DNA from: an uncultured Paracoccaceae bacterium
GTDB taxonomy: Bacteria > Pseudomonadota > Alphaproteobacteria > Rhodobacterales > Rhodobacteraceae
Reading direction: 5' to 3'
DNA length: 64,000 nt
Assembly: GCA_947493335.1 (NCBI GenBank)
Contig: CANLQO010000003.1
Span: 62,001-126,000, forward strand
The notes beneath the pieces were generated by a model. That model was not told the DNA's origin. It did no database searches and saw only the letters and a list, made by a program, of their open reading frames with translations. The position numbers were made by a program, and so were the translations under genes. Shown here one piece after another: positions 35,737 to 44,804 of the stretch; positions within the stretch are counted from its first letter, which is position 1; each line of letters opens with the position of its first letter.

Positions 35737-36560
35737 CCTTTCATAGCCGACAGTACGCGACGTGTTGCAGCAACCATCGGGGCCTCGACGTCCTTAAGGA
35801 TCGCGACGCGGTCAAAGCGTTCAGGATCTGCCGCAACGGCACCCCGTAATGCTGCCCCAAAAGCCATGCGCAGCTCTGTCCCGATGTTGAATTTGCAGAT
35901 GTGCGTTTCGCGCGCGAGACGTGCGCGCTGTTCCACCGGCACGCCAGAGCCACCGTGGATCACAAGCGGAACCGAAGTGAGCGCCTGGATTTCGGCAATG
36001 CGCGCCTCATCCAATCCGCCTTCCTTGTTTTCCTGCAGATGAACGTTGCCAACCGAAATGGCCATCGCATCAACGCCCGTCTCGGTTGCAAAGCGGGCGG
36101 CTTCCAAAGGGTCCGTTCCGGCCGATTTCTCACCATTGCTGTAGCCGACAAAGCCAATCTCACCCTCACAGGAAATCCCTGCGGAATGGGCCATGTCCGC
36201 GATTTGTTTGGTTTCAGAAATGTTGTCGGCCAATGGTTTGCGTGAACCATCGAACATCAACGAGGTAAAGCCGCTGTCCAGCGCCTCACTGCATTCATCA
36301 TAGGTGTAGCCGTGATCAAGATGGGCGACGACCGGCACTGACGCCCCTTCTGCCAGATGCCGGAACATCTTGCCCAAAACAGGCAGCGGTGTGTGCGCAC
36401 GGCAACCGGGGCCCGCCTGCAGGATCACCGGGCAGTTTTCGGCCTCTGCTGCCTGCACGAAGGCGCGCATGTCTTCCCAGCCTAAAGTGACCAGTCCGGC
36501 CACGGCGTAGCCGTCCCTCAAGGCAGGCTGAAGCACCTCTGCCAGTGTTACCAATGCCAT
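35733..36560 (-). CDS. Class II aldolase (IolJ-like; possibly also KbaY-like)
   Basis: This 275-residue protein has the zinc-site motif HLDHGYTYDECSEAL, GFTSLMFDGSRKPL, CEGEIGFVGYSNGE, ISVGNVHLQE and IHGGSGVPVEQ of the fructose/tagatose-bisphosphate aldolase family. Its place 10 bp after iolB makes cleavage of 5-dehydro-2-deoxy-D-gluconate-6-phosphate (IolJ) the best guess. The same family includes KbaY/GatY, and a KbaZ-like partner without its own KbaY is encoded 3 kb away, so a dual role is conceivable. Confidence 0.85.
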   Translation of the reverse strand: MALVTLAEVLQPALRDGYAVAGLVTLGWEDMRAFVQAAEAENCPVILQAGPGCRAHTPLPVLGKMFRHLAEGASVPVVAHLDHGYTYDECSEALDSGFTSLMFDGSRKPLADNISETKQIADMAHSAGISCEGEIGFVGYSNGEKSAGTDPLEAARFATETGVDAMAISVGNVHLQENKEGGLDEARIAEIQALTSVPLVIHGGSGVPVEQRARLARETHICKFNIGTELRMAFGAALRGAVAADPERFDRVAILKDVEAPMVAATRRVLSAMKG

Positions 36561-36569
36561 AGGATGCCC

Positions 36570-37412
36570 CTATTTGAACTTTGCGATCATGTCCTTGATC
36601 CCCGGAATCGTCTCAAGCTGATCGGCATGCGAGGGCTGGAAATATTGCACAAGACTGCGCTGCGACAGGCCACCAAGAATGGTGAAGTAATACATTTGAT
36701 ACCCGGGCAACACCGCACACGGATGGTAGCCGCTATCAAGGCAGATCGTTGACCCATCGACGATGTGATAGGCGTCGCCCGCCTTTCCGTCTTCGCGTTG
36801 TAGCATCTGCACCCCAGAGCCATGGTTCGGTTTGAAACGAAAATTGTACGTCTCGTCATGGCGTGTCTCAACCGGCAGGCGGTCGGTGTCATGTTTGTGG
36901 CTGGGAAAGCCGGACCAGCCGCCCTCGCCCACCGTGAAAAGTTCTGACACCAAAAGGCGGCCGACTTTGTCGTGGTACTTTGTTCCCAGAATGTGCTTGA
37001 TCTTGCGGTGCGTCTTGGTGTCGTCAGAGCCGTATTGCACCAAATCCAATTCGTCTGAGCGCACAGCAAACGCTTCGAGTACCTTATCGTACTTCGCGCC
37101 AGCCACGAAAATTTCGGCCTCTTCCGACGTGCAGACCATTTCCGCACGGGCAGCCGTTGGCACATAGACCCCTTCGGGTTCACCATCCCAGACATCTTCA
37201 ACGCGGCCACCCAAATCAGCGGCTTTGAAGCCTTCAACATCCACATCAATCGAGCCGGTCGCGGGCACGATACAGGTTTCAAAGCCCGGGACCGCATATT
37301 CGAATGCCTGACCCTTCTTGAGCTTCACAATGTTGAAATAGTTCAGCGGAACGGTCTCATCGCCGACGTCTACAATTGGTTTGTTCTGGTTGTCGTAAGG
37401 AGCAATGTGCAT
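36570..37412 (-). CDS. iolB: 5-deoxy-glucuronate isomerase
   Basis: This is a 280-residue protein from the ATG at 37412 (MHIAPYDNQNKPIVDVGD); the ORF-track lead of 18 codons is spurious. It is a double-cupin protein. The metal-binding cupin motif is FPSHKHDTDRLPVETRHDETYNF, followed by a HPCAVLPGYQMYYFTILGG segment, both characteristic of IolB. It isomerises 5-deoxy-glucuronate to 5-dehydro-2-deoxy-gluconate between IolD and IolC. It is 10 bp from iolC. Confidence 0.94.
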   Translation of the reverse strand: MHIAPYDNQNKPIVDVGDETVPLNYFNIVKLKKGQAFEYAVPGFETCIVPATGSIDVDVEGFKAADLGGRVEDVWDGEPEGVYVPTAARAEMVCTSEEAEIFVAGAKYDKVLEAFAVRSDELDLVQYGSDDTKTHRKIKHILGTKYHDKVGRLLVSELFTVGEGGWSGFPSHKHDTDRLPVETRHDETYNFRFKPNHGSGVQMLQREDGKAGDAYHIVDGSTICLDSGYHPCAVLPGYQMYYFTILGGLSQRSLVQYFQPSHADQLETIPGIKDMIAKFK

Positions 37413-37422
37413 AGCGGTCCCT

Positions 37423-38406
37423 TCAGCTTTGCGTGGGGCCGGGATGCGCGGCCAGAAATGTTTCAAGGGTCTTGGTGTCGGCCATAGCAGGTGCGCAACC
37501 CGGACGCGAGACGGTCACCGATGCACAGGCAGAGCCGCGCAGGATCGCGGTTTTCAGATCATGGCCATCGGCCAGTGACGTCATCAGCCCGGCCATAAAA
37601 CTGTCGCCCGCGCCTGTCGGCTTGAGCGCGTCCACCGGATAGATGCCGGTGCGTATTTCTTCGCCTCCGGCAAAGGTGATCGCGCCTTCGGGGCCCATTT
37701 TGTAAATGACGACTGCGGCGGATTCCGTTGACAATGCACGGGCCTTTTCCAGCCCCTTGTCGATGGACCCGGCCATGAAACCAAATTCCTCATCATTGCC
37801 GACAATCATGTCGCATCTTGCCGCTGCACGGCTCAGCACGTCAGAGGCGACCTCTGCCGACGGCCAGGAATATGGTCGATAGTCGACGTCGAAGATAATC
37901 GGCAGCCCGGCGGCCTTGGCCCGATCAAAGCCATGAAACGTTGCGCTGCGCGAAGGTTCAGCAGCAAAGACGGTCCCCGCTGTGATCAATGCGCCAAAAC
38001 GGCCAAAATCGACAGCTTCCACATCGTCTTTGTTCATCTCGAAATCTGCGGCACCATTTCGGTAGATGACGGACTGGTGCCCTTCAATCCGGCTTTCGTA
38101 CACGGCAAGCGAATTGCGGAATTCGCCTCCAATCGGGATAACATAATCCGTTTGCACGCCATATCGTTTCAGCTGGTTTGTACAATAGCGACCAATGCTG
38201 TCATCCGAGACCCGCGTGACCAAAGCCGCCTGCCCACCCAGTTTGCAGATACCAGCCGCGATATTGGCCGAAGACCCGCCAAGACCCACATGCATAACCT
38301 CCGCATCCTCGGTCGCGGTCCCGGGAGGGTCGGCGAACAAATCCATCCCGGCGCGTCCGATGACAACGAAATTGTTGGCCTTGATCCCGGCAAGCAGCGC
38401 GTCCAT
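37423..38406 (-). CDS. iolC: 5-dehydro-2-deoxygluconokinase
   Basis: This is a 327-residue PfkB-family kinase from the ATG at 38406, one base after the iolD stop. FVVIGRAGMDLFADPPGT, GLGGSSANIAAGICKLGG and the anion hole/catalytic DALKPTGAGDSFMAGLMTSL are typical of IolC. It phosphorylates 5-dehydro-2-deoxygluconate before aldol cleavage. The protein is the stand-alone type, not the IolC-DUF2090 fusion seen in other proteobacteria. Confidence 0.94.
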   Translation of the reverse strand: MDALLAGIKANNFVVIGRAGMDLFADPPGTATEDAEVMHVGLGGSSANIAAGICKLGGQAALVTRVSDDSIGRYCTNQLKRYGVQTDYVIPIGGEFRNSLAVYESRIEGHQSVIYRNGAADFEMNKDDVEAVDFGRFGALITAGTVFAAEPSRSATFHGFDRAKAAGLPIIFDVDYRPYSWPSAEVASDVLSRAAARCDMIVGNDEEFGFMAGSIDKGLEKARALSTESAAVVIYKMGPEGAITFAGGEEIRTGIYPVDALKPTGAGDSFMAGLMTSLADGHDLKTAILRGSACASVTVSRPGCAPAMADTKTLETFLAAHPGPTQS

Positions 38407-38407
38407 C

Positions 38408-40279
38408 TCAAATGCCTTTGCGCTGTTTGGGACGGCTGCTTTCCCAGTCTTCATGGGCCGCTTGCACCTTTGGATTTTGGGTCACATGAGGTGTGCCAAC
38501 TTCCCACCAGGCGTGCCCTTCTGTCGTCCAACCGTCGTAAGGATCAACCTTCATGACAATCACATAAGTTTGGTCGGCGGCCTTGGCACGTGCAAAGGCA
38601 TCGGCGAGCCCTGCCGGGTTGTCGACAGTTTCGGCCAATGCGCCCATGGCGCGGGCGTGCGCCTCAAAATCGACACCGACCTGATGGGTGGCGGTCGGCG
38701 TATCCGCAATGAGATTGTTGAAACTTTCATTGCCGGTGTTGTTCTGAAGCTTGTTGATGACGGCAAAACCACCGTTATCCAACACAAGTACGATCATCTT
38801 TTTCTGCGTCAGAACAGAAGAATAGATGTCGGAGTTCATCAATAGATAGGAACCGTCACCGGTAAAGACGATGGTATCCTGATCCGGCTCTAGTTCGGAT
38901 TGTGCAATTCGCGCACCCCAGCCGCCTGCAATCTCGTAACCCATGCAGGAAAATCCGAACTCAACATCTACCGTGCCCACATCGAGGGTCCGCCAGTTGG
39001 CAGTGACCTCTGCGGGCAAGCCGCCGGCTGCCGCAATCACGCGGTCGCGTGGATCACAGGCTGCGTTTACTGCACCAATGGCTTGCGCGTATGAGGCAGG
39101 GCCGTTGCCGATGCGGGTATTCTCGGCCACGTAGTCATCCCATTTGGCGCGCTCTGCCATCGCCTTTTGGGTCCAGCTTTCAGGTGCAAGGTAGCCGTCC
39201 AACGCATCGCGAAGAGCGATAAGGCCAAGCTTGGCGTCGCCGACGACAGTTGCCGACATGTGTTTGGCAGCATCGTGACGCGCGGCATTCAGACCAATAA
39301 TCTGAGCGTCATGGGCAAAAGCGGTCCAGGATCCGGTGGTGAAATCCTGAAGACGCGTGCCGACGGCAAGGATCACGTCTGCCGCTTCTGCGATGGTATT
39401 GGCACTGTCAGAGCCGGTTACGCCGATCGGCCCGATGTTCAAGTCGTGCGTGGCGACAAGGTTTGCACGACCCGCGATAGTTTCTACGACGGGGATGCTG
39501 TGGCGTTCTGCGAAGTCAGTCAGTTCTTTCACGGCACCCGAATACTGAACACCGCCGCCCGCAATGATCATCGGACGTTTGGCCGATGCCAAGAGGGCCG
39601 CGGCATCTGCGACTTCTGCAACATCAGGGGCCTGTCTGCGGATGCGGTGCACGCGTTCGTTAAAGAACGAAAGTGGATAGTCGTAGGTCCAGCCCTGCAC
39701 GTCTTGAGGCAAACCGATAAATGCGGGGCCGCAATCAACCGGATCCAGCATTGTTGCCAAGGCCGCGGGAAGGGATTGAATGATCTGAGCGGGATGCGTG
39801 ATCCGGTCCCAATACCGGCTTACGGCCTTAAACGCATCGTTCACGCCAAAGGTTGGATTGCCAAAGTGTTCAAGCTGTTGAAGGACCGGATCAGGGAGCC
39901 GGGTCAAAAATGCGTCACCGCATAGCATGAGCATCGGCAAGCGATTTGCGTGGGCCAATGCGGCACTGGTCAACAAATTGGCTGTACCCGGCCCGGCGCT
40001 TGCCGTGCAGAACATAAACCGACGGCGCAGATGTGCCTTCGCATACGCCGCAGCAGCAAAACCCATGCCCTGTTCGTTCTGCCCACGATAGAGCGGCAGC
40101 GCATCCTTGTGATCATAGAGCGCCTCACCCAGACAGGTGACGTTGCCATGCCCAAATATGCCAAATCCGCCGCCGCATACCCGGGTTTTCGCGCCGTCAA
40201 TCTCGATATATTGGGCCGAAAGATAACGCACGATGGCCTGCGCTGTGGTCAATGTCACTGTCTGTTCTGCTTGCGCCAC
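38408..40279 (-). CDS. iolD: 3D-trihydroxycyclohexane-1,2-dione hydrolase (acylhydrolase, decyclising)
   Basis: This 623-residue thiamine-diphosphate enzyme contains QYIEIDG, GGGFGIFGHGNVTCLGEAL, GMGFAAAAYAKAHLRRRFMFCTASAGPG and the C-terminal cofactor motif FTGDGSYLLMNSDIYSSV. The GTG at 40279 is preferred to the ORF-track TTG, because GGGGGGAG lies 8 bases before the GTG. It opens the inositol ring product to 5-deoxy-glucuronate. It is the first gene of the minus-strand iol operon, with a LacI-type operator about 80 bp upstream. Confidence 0.95.
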   Translation of the reverse strand: MAQAEQTVTLTTAQAIVRYLSAQYIEIDGAKTRVCGGGFGIFGHGNVTCLGEALYDHKDALPLYRGQNEQGMGFAAAAYAKAHLRRRFMFCTASAGPGTANLLTSAALAHANRLPMLMLCGDAFLTRLPDPVLQQLEHFGNPTFGVNDAFKAVSRYWDRITHPAQIIQSLPAALATMLDPVDCGPAFIGLPQDVQGWTYDYPLSFFNERVHRIRRQAPDVAEVADAAALLASAKRPMIIAGGGVQYSGAVKELTDFAERHSIPVVETIAGRANLVATHDLNIGPIGVTGSDSANTIAEAADVILAVGTRLQDFTTGSWTAFAHDAQIIGLNAARHDAAKHMSATVVGDAKLGLIALRDALDGYLAPESWTQKAMAERAKWDDYVAENTRIGNGPASYAQAIGAVNAACDPRDRVIAAAGGLPAEVTANWRTLDVGTVDVEFGFSCMGYEIAGGWGARIAQSELEPDQDTIVFTGDGSYLLMNSDIYSSVLTQKKMIVLVLDNGGFAVINKLQNNTGNESFNNLIADTPTATHQVGVDFEAHARAMGALAETVDNPAGLADAFARAKAADQTYVIVMKVDPYDGWTTEGHAWWEVGTPHVTQNPKVQAAHEDWESSRPKQRKGI

Positions 40280-40357
40280 GGTGGCTGCTCCCCCCACAAT
40301 CCGTCAGGCACGTCGCAAATTGGTATTGACCTGCGCCCCCAAACAAAGATACCCATT

Positions 40358-40373
40358 TTGCAACCGGTTGCAA
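40358..40373. promoter_or_regulatory. LacI-type operator TTGCAACCGGTTGCAA between iolD and the divergent dehydrogenase
   Basis: This is a 16-bp perfect palindrome with a central CG, the form recognised by LacI/GalR proteins. It lies between the divergent iolD and 40400 genes and can serve both. The same sequence, bar one terminal base, occurs at 48655-48670 before the inositol transport operon. The LacI protein encoded at 43602-44597 is the obvious candidate. Confidence 0.8.
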
Positions 40374-40399
40374 CGACTAATTGCGGGGAGCGAAAATAA

Positions 40400-41503
40400 G
40401 TGGCGGAGATCAGGATCGGCATTGTTGGCGGTGGCTATATGGGCAAGGCCCATTCGGTCGCCTATGCGGCAGTCGGCGGTGTTTTTGATACGCCGCTGCG
40501 CCCGGTACTGGAGATGATCTGCGCATCAACTCCCGCCTCTGCCGAACGGTATCGCAAGGCTTTTGGATTTGCACGCGCAACGGATGATTGGCGTGCGCTG
40601 GTCAACGATGACAAAGTTGATGCGATTGTCATCGCCTCGCCGCAAAGCACGCACCGCGCAATTGCCGAAGCCGCTTTCGCGCTTGGAAAGCCGGTGTTCT
40701 GCGAAAAGCCGCTGGGTGCTACGCTGGATGACAGCCGCGCGATGCTGGCGGCGGCAGAGGCGGCCGACGCCATCCATATGACCGGGTTCAACTACATCCG
40801 CACGCCTGCCTCGCAATACGCGCGGCAATTAATCGCCAAGGGCCGCATTGGCGACGTCACATGGTTTCGCGGCGAACACACCGAAGACTTTTTGGCCGAT
40901 GCCAGCCTGCCCGCCACATGGCGCACGTCAGGCGATGCCAACGGCACGATGGGTGACCTTGCGCCGCACATGATCAACGCCGCGCGCGCGCTGATCGGGC
41001 CGATAACGCAACTGAATGCCGTTGTCGAAACTGTCCACGCGACCCGCCCCGGTGGCACCGTGACGAATGACGATCAGGCGCAGATGATGTGCCGGTTTGA
41101 AAATGGTGCACAGGGGCATCTTTTCTTTAGCCGCGTCGCGACGGGCCGCAAGATGGGCTATGCCTATGAAATCCACGGCACCAAAGGCGCGATCCGTTTT
41201 GATCAGGAAGATCAAAACGCCCTGCATCTGTATACGATGGAAGGACCAGAGGCAGAACGCGGCTTTCGGAAAATTCTGACCGGTCCCGCGCATCCGGACT
41301 ATCTGCCATTCTGTCAGGGCCCCGGACACGGCACTGGTTATCAGGATCAGATCATTATTGAGGCGCATGATTTCCTGCGCGCCATCCACGAAAAACGCAA
41401 CATCTGGCCGACGTTTGCCGAAGGAATGGAGGTCAACCGCGTTGTGGCGGCCGCACTTTCTTCGGCCAAGTCAGGGGCTTGGGTGAACGTCGCAGACTTC
41501 TGA
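40400..41503 (+). CDS. Gfo/Idh/MocA dehydrogenase of the inositol cluster
   Basis: This 367-residue protein starts at a GTG with GGGGAG 9 bases upstream. EIRIGIVGGGYMGKAHSVAY is the Rossmann loop, VFCEKPLGAT the EKP motif, GTMGDLAPHMINAARALIGP the catalytic region. It is divergent from iolD and followed by iolE. It probably oxidises another inositol stereoisomer or a methylated/inosose derivative. Which one cannot be read from sequence. Confidence 0.87.
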   Translation: MAEIRIGIVGGGYMGKAHSVAYAAVGGVFDTPLRPVLEMICASTPASAERYRKAFGFARATDDWRALVNDDKVDAIVIASPQSTHRAIAEAAFALGKPVFCEKPLGATLDDSRAMLAAAEAADAIHMTGFNYIRTPASQYARQLIAKGRIGDVTWFRGEHTEDFLADASLPATWRTSGDANGTMGDLAPHMINAARALIGPITQLNAVVETVHATRPGGTVTNDDQAQMMCRFENGAQGHLFFSRVATGRKMGYAYEIHGTKGAIRFDQEDQNALHLYTMEGPEAERGFRKILTGPAHPDYLPFCQGPGHGTGYQDQIIIEAHDFLRAIHEKRNIWPTFAEGMEVNRVVAAALSSAKSGAWVNVADF

Positions 41504-41519
41504 CAAAAAGGTTGAGAAC

Positions 41520-42416
41520 ATGATCAAGATTGGCAACGCCCCGTGTTCCTGGGGTGTGGAATTTGCGGACGATCCGCGCAATCCCAATTGGCGCAAGGTG
41601 CTGCAGGAAAATGCCAGCGCCGGTTATACAGGGATCGAGCTTGGCCCGGTCGGCTTCATGCCGGAAGACCCGGCAATCCTTTCTGAGGCGCTGGAAGAAT
41701 TTGGCCAAACACTTGTGGGTGGCGTGGTTTTCCGCCCGTTCCATGATGCGGATGCATGGGACGATGTGATGGACGGCGCGGTGCGAACCTGCAAAGCGCT
41801 CAAGGCGCATGGTGCAGAGCATCTTGTACTGATTGACAGCATTTCACCGCGCCGCGCACCAACGGCTGGCCGTGCTGACGAAGCCGAGCAAATGGACAAA
41901 GCTGAATGGGCAGCGTTTCGGGATCGCATCGCCACCGTCGCCAAGATGGGGTCAGAGGACTACGGCCTGACGGTTGGCATGCATGCTCATGCAGGGGGCT
42001 TCATTGATTTTGAGCCAGAGTTGGACCGGCTTCTGAACGAGGTTGACGAAAGCATTCTGAAAATCTGCTTTGATACTGGCCACCACTCCTATGCGGGGTT
42101 CGACCCTGTTGCCTTCATGAAGCGCAACATGGGGCGGATCAGTTACATGCACTTCAAGGACATCGATCCCAAGGTCAAAGCACAGGTCGTCGCCAACCGC
42201 ACGAATTTCTATGACGCCTGCGGACAAGGAATCTTCTGCAATCTGGGTGACGGTGACGTTGATTTCCCCGCAGTGCGGCAGCTGCTGATTGACCATGGCT
42301 TTGACGGCTGGTGCACCGTTGAGCAGGATTGCGACCCTGCGGGCGACACGTCCCCTATTGACGACGCCAAGCTGAATCGCGCCTATCTGCAGTCCATCGG
42401 TTTTGAAGGAGCCTGA
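41520..42416 (+). CDS. iolE: Inosose (2-keto-myo-inositol) dehydratase
   Basis: This 298-residue TIM-barrel protein starts IKIGNAPCSWGVEFADDP, the diagnostic IolE N terminus. Further family segments are SAGYTGIELGPVGFMP, VGMHAHAGGFID, KICFDTGHHSYAG and MHFKDIDPKV, with metal-binding acidic and His residues. It dehydrates 2-keto-myo-inositol to the dione used by IolD. It lies between two Gfo/Idh genes on the plus strand. Confidence 0.93.
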   Translation: MIKIGNAPCSWGVEFADDPRNPNWRKVLQENASAGYTGIELGPVGFMPEDPAILSEALEEFGQTLVGGVVFRPFHDADAWDDVMDGAVRTCKALKAHGAEHLVLIDSISPRRAPTAGRADEAEQMDKAEWAAFRDRIATVAKMGSEDYGLTVGMHAHAGGFIDFEPELDRLLNEVDESILKICFDTGHHSYAGFDPVAFMKRNMGRISYMHFKDIDPKVKAQVVANRTNFYDACGQGIFCNLGDGDVDFPAVRQLLIDHGFDGWCTVEQDCDPAGDTSPIDDAKLNRAYLQSIGFEGA

Positions 42417-42420
42417 GATC

Positions 42421-43575
42421 ATGACGAAACTCAAATGGGGCATGATTGGCGGCGGCGAAGGCAGCCAGATCGGACCAGCGCATCGTCTGGGTGCGGGACT
42501 GGACGGGCTGTTTGAATTCAGCGCAGGCGCGCTGGATCACAGGGCAGACTATGGCATCGACTACGGCCAGCGCCTTGGCTTGGGTGATCGCGCCTATGGG
42601 TCTTGGCAGGACATGCTGGAAAGTGAGAAGAGGCGCGAAGACCGCGTCGATCTGGTCACGGTCGCTACCCCGAACGCCACACATTTTGAGATCACCAAGG
42701 CCTATCTGGAAAACGGCTTTCACGTTTTGTGTGAGAAGCCGATGACCATGACAGTTGAGGAAGGCGAAGAGATCGTCGAGATCGCCTCAAAAACCGGGAA
42801 AATCTGCGCGGTGAACTATGGCTACACCGGTTATTCGCTGGTCCGCCACATGCGCGCGATGGTCCTGCGCGGCGATATTGGAAAAGTTCGGCTTGTGAAG
42901 GCAGAGTTTGCGCACGGACACCACGCCGACGCCACGGACGCTGATAACCCGCGGGTTCGTTGGCGGTATGATCCGGCGCAGGCTGGTGTCTCTGCCCAAT
43001 TTGCGGACTGCGGCATTCACGCCATGCACATGGCGAGCTTTGTGACCGGGCAAGAAGTCACGACGCTGTCTGCTGACTGCGTGTCCTGTATTGACGTGCG
43101 AACGTTGGAAGACGACGCCATGGTCAATTTCCGCATGGATGGCGGAGCTGTTGGCCGGCTTTGGACCTCGTCCATCGCGATTGGTCGGCAGCATGGGTTG
43201 GGCATTCAGGTTTTCGGTGAAACTGGCGGTCTGCGGTGGAGCCAGGAGCATCCCAACCAACTTTATTATATGCCATTGGGTGAACGCCTGCAGGTGATCG
43301 AGCGGGGCGAGGCAAACCTGTCCCCAGAGGCTGACCGCACGACCCGCGTCACGATCGGACACGCTGAAGGCATGCCGCTGGCCTTTGCGAATATCTACAA
43401 GGACCTGGCCGAGGCCATTTCCGCCCGTAAAGAGGGTCGCCTAATCGACCCGGCAGCAAACCTCTATCCCCGGGCCGAGGATGGTTTGCGATCCATGGCG
43501 GCAGTTGTTGCGGTAGCGCAATCGGGCAAAGAAAACGGTGCGTGGCTTGACGCGCGTCCACCGATGTTCCGCTAG
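42421..43575 (+). CDS. Gfo/Idh/MocA dehydrogenase of the inositol cluster (second)
   Basis: This is a 384-residue protein from the ATG at 42421 (six codons into the ORF-track entry). KLKWGMIGGGEGSQIGPAHR is an extended Rossmann loop, VLCEKPMTMTVEEG the EKP motif, and SAQFADCGIHAMHMASFVTG holds the catalytic Asp/His. It starts 4 bp after iolE and ends the plus-strand unit. A scyllo-inositol or related polyol is a likely substrate; this is inference from the neighbours. Confidence 0.87.
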   Translation: MTKLKWGMIGGGEGSQIGPAHRLGAGLDGLFEFSAGALDHRADYGIDYGQRLGLGDRAYGSWQDMLESEKRREDRVDLVTVATPNATHFEITKAYLENGFHVLCEKPMTMTVEEGEEIVEIASKTGKICAVNYGYTGYSLVRHMRAMVLRGDIGKVRLVKAEFAHGHHADATDADNPRVRWRYDPAQAGVSAQFADCGIHAMHMASFVTGQEVTTLSADCVSCIDVRTLEDDAMVNFRMDGGAVGRLWTSSIAIGRQHGLGIQVFGETGGLRWSQEHPNQLYYMPLGERLQVIERGEANLSPEADRTTRVTIGHAEGMPLAFANIYKDLAEAISARKEGRLIDPAANLYPRAEDGLRSMAAVVAVAQSGKENGAWLDARPPMFR

Positions 43576-43601
43576 TGAAAAGGGCGTCCGGCGACGGGCG
43601 C

Positions 43602-44597
43602 CTATTGCTGCCGCAGGGTCCCGCGCATCACCACAGAACAATCAAAAAGTCGCGCCTGCGGCGGAATGCTCTGATCCTCGACCAGCGCCGCGATCCGCGC
43701 GATAGACGCGGCGATAATGTCTGGGAAGGGATTGTGGATCGTCGTCAGATTGATATTGGCCCAACTGGCCATTTTCATGTCATTGAGGCCAATCAACCCA
43801 ATATCTTCAGGCACCCTTAGTCCAGCAGTTTGCGATGCCGACAGCGCCCCGATGGACAATACGTCATCGCCACAGAAATAGGCCTGGGCTGGCTTTGACT
43901 GCAACAGGCGCGTCATCTCATCATAGCCCGCCTCGAACGAATAGGCGGCAGCAAAACTGGTCGACGCGGTGATGCCCTTGTGGCGCGCAACTTCGGACAG
44001 AAACCCCTTTTCGCGGTCAAGCGTTGATGTCGCCTCTGCCGGGCCCCCCAGAAAGCCCACTTCTGTGTAGCCGTGCGCAATCAGGGTGCGGGCGGCCAGA
44101 CGCCCGGCTGCGATGTTGTCCACGCCAAGTACATCGACCTCGGGATGATTTGCATGGCGACCGAACGAATGCACAACTGGCAACCCAGCATCACGAAACG
44201 CTTTCGCGAATGTAGGCGGCAGTGTGGAAGAGGCGACAATCACCCCGTCCACAGAATACTGCCGCAACATGCGTATCGACGCATTTGGGTCCGTTTCGTC
44301 TGTCAGATTCACCAGCAGGGGGCGGAGATCGCGTTCGTGCAGCCCTCGGGTGAAGAGGTCGAAGACCTCGAGAAAGACCGGATTGTGAAAGTTGTTGGAC
44401 ACAAGACCAATCATTTTGGTCCGCCCGGTTGTCAGCGACGAGGCAAGCGCGTTTGGGCTGTATCCCAGCGCATCGGCAGCTCGCATAACCTTGGATCGAG
44501 TCTTGGCCGAGACTGACGCGCCTTCGGTGTAGGTGCGCGACACTGCCGAGCGTGAGACACCCGCCAGTTCCGCCACATCTTTTAAGGTCACAGCCAT
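43602..44597 (-). CDS. LacI family transcriptional regulator, probable inositol repressor
   Basis: This 331-residue protein has the helix-turn-helix TLKDVAELAGVSRSAVSRTYTEGASVS at residues 4-30 and a hinge helix ADALGYSPNALASSLTTGRT. The periplasmic-binding-protein-like sensor fold is typical of the family (MIGLVSNNFHNPVFLEVFD, DDVLSIGAL). It is the last gene of the transport operon. The palindrome TTGCAACCGGTTGCAA, present in both inositol promoter regions, has LacI-operator form. This differs from rhizobial inositol systems, whose IolR is of RpiR type. Confidence 0.9.
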   Translation of the reverse strand: MAVTLKDVAELAGVSRSAVSRTYTEGASVSAKTRSKVMRAADALGYSPNALASSLTTGRTKMIGLVSNNFHNPVFLEVFDLFTRGLHERDLRPLLVNLTDETDPNASIRMLRQYSVDGVIVASSTLPPTFAKAFRDAGLPVVHSFGRHANHPEVDVLGVDNIAAGRLAARTLIAHGYTEVGFLGGPAEATSTLDREKGFLSEVARHKGITASTSFAAAYSFEAGYDEMTRLLQSKPAQAYFCGDDVLSIGALSASQTAGLRVPEDIGLIGLNDMKMASWANINLTTIHNPFPDIIAASIARIAALVEDQSIPPQARLFDCSVVMRGTLRQQ

Positions 44598-44603
44598 CCC
44601 GAC

Positions 44604-44804
44604 CTAGTCTTCGGAACCGGCGTTATAGTCAATAGTGCTGAACTGCCGCGCGCAGAACGCGCTGATCCCGACAAACAGACATCCCCAAAAAACCTCACCC
44701 GCCGAAAACTCGATCAGACCCCAAATTGCCGTTACCACGACGATCGAAACCCGGATCCAGATCGGGGCGAAAAACGGGTCTCCGAGGTTGAGGAATTTCT
44801 TCAT
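44604..44804 (-). CDS. Small inner-membrane protein in the inositol transport operon
   Basis: This is a 66-residue protein, MKKFLNLGDPFFAPIWIRVS, with two hydrophobic segments (about residues 14-30 and 36-50). It overlaps the transporter ATPase by ATGA and ends 6 bp before the LacI gene, so it is translated as part of the operon. Similar small membrane proteins are found near Frc/Iat-type transporters. Function unknown. Confidence 0.7.
   Translation of the reverse strand: MKKFLNLGDPFFAPIWIRVSIVVVTAIWGLIEFSAGEVFWGCLFVGISAFCARQFSTIDYNAGSED

Noticed and set aside
43576-43601. Imperfect GC hairpin between the second inositol dehydrogenase and lacI
   Set aside because: Stem has a mismatch and no T-run on either strand; too weak to call a terminator.
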